Assembly: GCA_943325485.2 (NCBI GenBank) | Contig: CALPPP020000066.1 | Span: forward strand, 1 to 6,907 | DNA: 6,907 bases | Direction of reading: 5' to 3' | Origin: Rickettsia typhi | GTDB taxonomy: Bacteria > Pseudomonadota > Gammaproteobacteria > Burkholderiales > Burkholderiaceae_C | Shown: piece after piece, positions 6,501-6,907 of the stretch | How positions within the stretch are numbered: position 1 is the first letter of the stretch | Layout: each line of letters opens with the position of its first letter | Notes under the pieces: model-generated | What the model was told of the DNA's origin: nothing | What the model saw: only the letters and a program-made list of their open reading frames with translations | Databases searched by the model: none | Made by a program: the position numbers and the translations under genes

Positions 6501-6907
6501 AAGGTGGACGCACCACCCGACCATGCAACATGCCTGGCATGCGCATATCGTGAACGTAAATCAAGTCACCAAACACCTTGGCCGCCATGTCGACACGTGG
6601 GGTGCTTTGGCCAATGGTGTGGAAGTCTGCAGCAGGTTTTAAAGGGGTTTGGCTGTCAAGCCTTAACAGCACTTGTTGCTCGGCCAATAAGTGCTGCACG
6701 CTGATGGCCAAATCTTTAAAAAATACTTGGCCATCTTGCAAACGAAGCTGCTGGGCTTCACATTGAAAATGCACTGCAGCCTTGGCGCACAACCAATCAC
6801 GGGCTTGCGCGGCTGCGGCACGTAAAGGAGCACCATGTATTTGCAGCGACGTACTGGCAATGGTGGCACCTTGGTTGGGCGAAAGCGCGGTGTGACCCAT
6901 CAAGAGA
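3544..6907 (-). CDS. NicB-like molybdopterin dehydrogenase-cytochrome c fusion, partial
   Basis: The 3' part (about 1,120 codons) of a xanthine dehydrogenase-family molybdenum subunit; the frame stays open through the right edge, so the true N-terminus is missing. Residue numbers count from the TTG at 6901-6903. The Mo-cofactor domain spans about 1-660: SPNQGATIAS near the start, GRNGADDVAADAALL (311-325), SWLRGVSALPNSFAHESFID (428-447), GHDAGLVVNPKG (545-556) and VPLGAGESSS (617-626), whose E623 is the presumed catalytic glutamate. A hinge rich in Ala/Pro leads to RKRW and one membrane helix (about 697-716). Three haem c motifs follow: CAGCH (746-750), CGACH (892-896) and CGACH (1024-1028), with M764, M959 and M1076 as possible axial ligands. 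This order is that of NicB of nicotinate dehydrogenase, which hydroxylates its substrate with water and passes electrons through a 2Fe-2S subunit to the haems and respiratory chain. The small subunit gene should lie just right of the window. Substrate is uncertain: related fusions act on other N-heterocycles or aldehydes. G+C is higher than in the middle block. Confidence 0.88.
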   Translation of the reverse strand, partial: LLMGHTALSPNQGATIASTSLQIHGAPLRAAAAQARDWLCAKAAVHFQCEAQQLRLQDGQVFFKDLAISVQHLLAEQQVLLRLDSQTPLKPAADFHTIGQSTPRVDMAAKVFGDLIYVHDMRMPGMLHGRVVRPPYAGADHGDFIGNTLAKVDRDSIAHIDGIRAVVVQGDFVGIVAEREEQAEQAMHDLVVQWKPWPGMPHVQDAADAIRHNTRTTRELVNEGDVDSALSEAAHLLQREYVWPYQMHASIGPSCAVAWWLQGSDAQSPQVQLRVWAGTQNPHVLRADLAMLCGVVDPAVDIVRMEAAGCYGRNGADDVAADAALLSKAVGAPVRVQLSREQEHAWEPKGAAQLMQVRGGLSANGQPAGYDFQTSYPSNGAPTLALLLTGTIAPTARAYEMGDRTARPPYDYADLRVTVHDMPPLLRASWLRGVSALPNSFAHESFIDELADAANADPLQYRLQMLSDPRAKELLQATADRAGWQVHSQPQQKPSHGDWLQGQGVAYARYVHSKWPGFGAAWSAWVADVEVHRNTGEVHVKRVVVGHDAGLVVNPKGVEQQVHGNVLQTTSRALLEKVETDANDGRVVSQDWGSYPILNFRQVPVIEVVQMPRPGDDVPLGAGESSSVPGTAAIANAIFDATGIRFRNPPFTPEVVRAALHPLGAPAPAAAPMADTVTKPPRSTQPGLSQGWRKRWQQVTGLALGVFALSAAIVGWRVALPTVSFNPANYSADMLQRGQQLAALGNCAGCHTAEDSMPNAGGRPMHTPFGTVFSTNLTPDVQTGIGAWSYQAFERAMRQGISRDGHALYPVFPFTSFAKTSDADMMALYAWLMSQPAVTSHTPQAQMQWSLGWRPVMALWNGLFHAPVQFQAQAQRSAEWNRGAYLVDGLGHCGACHTPRNALGAERNEQSYMQGAMVDGWQAPALNQMNPSPVPWSEEEFFRYLRHGHTQQHGTAAGPMGLVVRNLALVPDKDIRAMAVYLASLQPVSNMDEAQLETLAAKVVADAAMLAPLPDAAQRLFQGSCGACHHDGEGPQLLGVNRPLALNTNLHSDRPDNLLRIVLEGIQAPASKDIGFMPSFANTLSDKQLVMLVDGMRVRYAPDKPPWQNTAQTLANMRGR

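Noticed and set aside
6898..6903. TTG/ATG at the right edge as the real start of the hydroxylase gene
   Set aside because: The translation begins inside a conserved segment (SPNQGATIAS) found well into family members, and the frame remains open to the edge, so the gene is cut by the window.
1..6907. CRISPR arrays, tRNA or rRNA genes, insertion sequences, attachment sites
   Set aside because: No regularly spaced repeats, cloverleaf, rRNA stretch, transposase or terminal inverted repeats were seen on either strand.

Overview
The window looks like part of a betaproteobacterial chromosome. Gene content and codon choice fit Burkholderiales (Comamonadaceae-like), but this is an inference because no rRNA or lineage marker is present. 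There are five protein genes in three blocks: a MarR regulator (+, 263-697), a LysR/SbtA/DUF6671 block (687-3528), and the 3' part of a very large molybdenum hydroxylase-cytochrome c fusion gene on the minus strand (3544 to the right edge, start outside the window).

Left region (1-262). No gene is supported here. It holds two tandem hairpin-forming dyads (46-103), the first followed by six T residues like an intrinsic terminator for an unseen gene to the left. Further right is a long nested dyad (183-212) that overlaps the -35 of a plausible sigma70 promoter for the MarR gene, which suggests autoregulation.

Middle block (687-3528). A LysR regulator with features of the CbbR/CmpR branch is divergent from an SbtA-family (Sbt_1) sodium-dependent bicarbonate permease. 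The permease gene is followed 9 bases later, with the ribosome binding site overlapping its stop codon, by a DUF6671 protein carrying a C-terminal zinc ribbon. No SbtB-like PII gene, the usual SbtA partner, is present. The reading is a small inducible inorganic-carbon uptake module in which the DUF6671 protein takes the partner position. Sampled lines of this block are poorer in G+C than the genes on both sides (for example 22/60 at 901-960 and 23/60 at 2701-2760, against 35/60 at 481-540 and 38/60 at 4801-4860), so it may have entered as a cassette.

Right block (3544-6907). The protein has the layout of NicB, the large subunit of nicotinate dehydrogenase: a molybdopterin-binding xanthine dehydrogenase-type domain, one transmembrane helix, then three CxxCH haem c motifs. 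Its predicted topology places the Mo domain in the cytoplasm and the haems in the periplasm. A 2Fe-2S small subunit gene is expected just beyond the right edge. The substrate cannot be fixed from sequence alone. The MarR gene could regulate a catabolic pathway of this kind, but nothing in the window proves a link.
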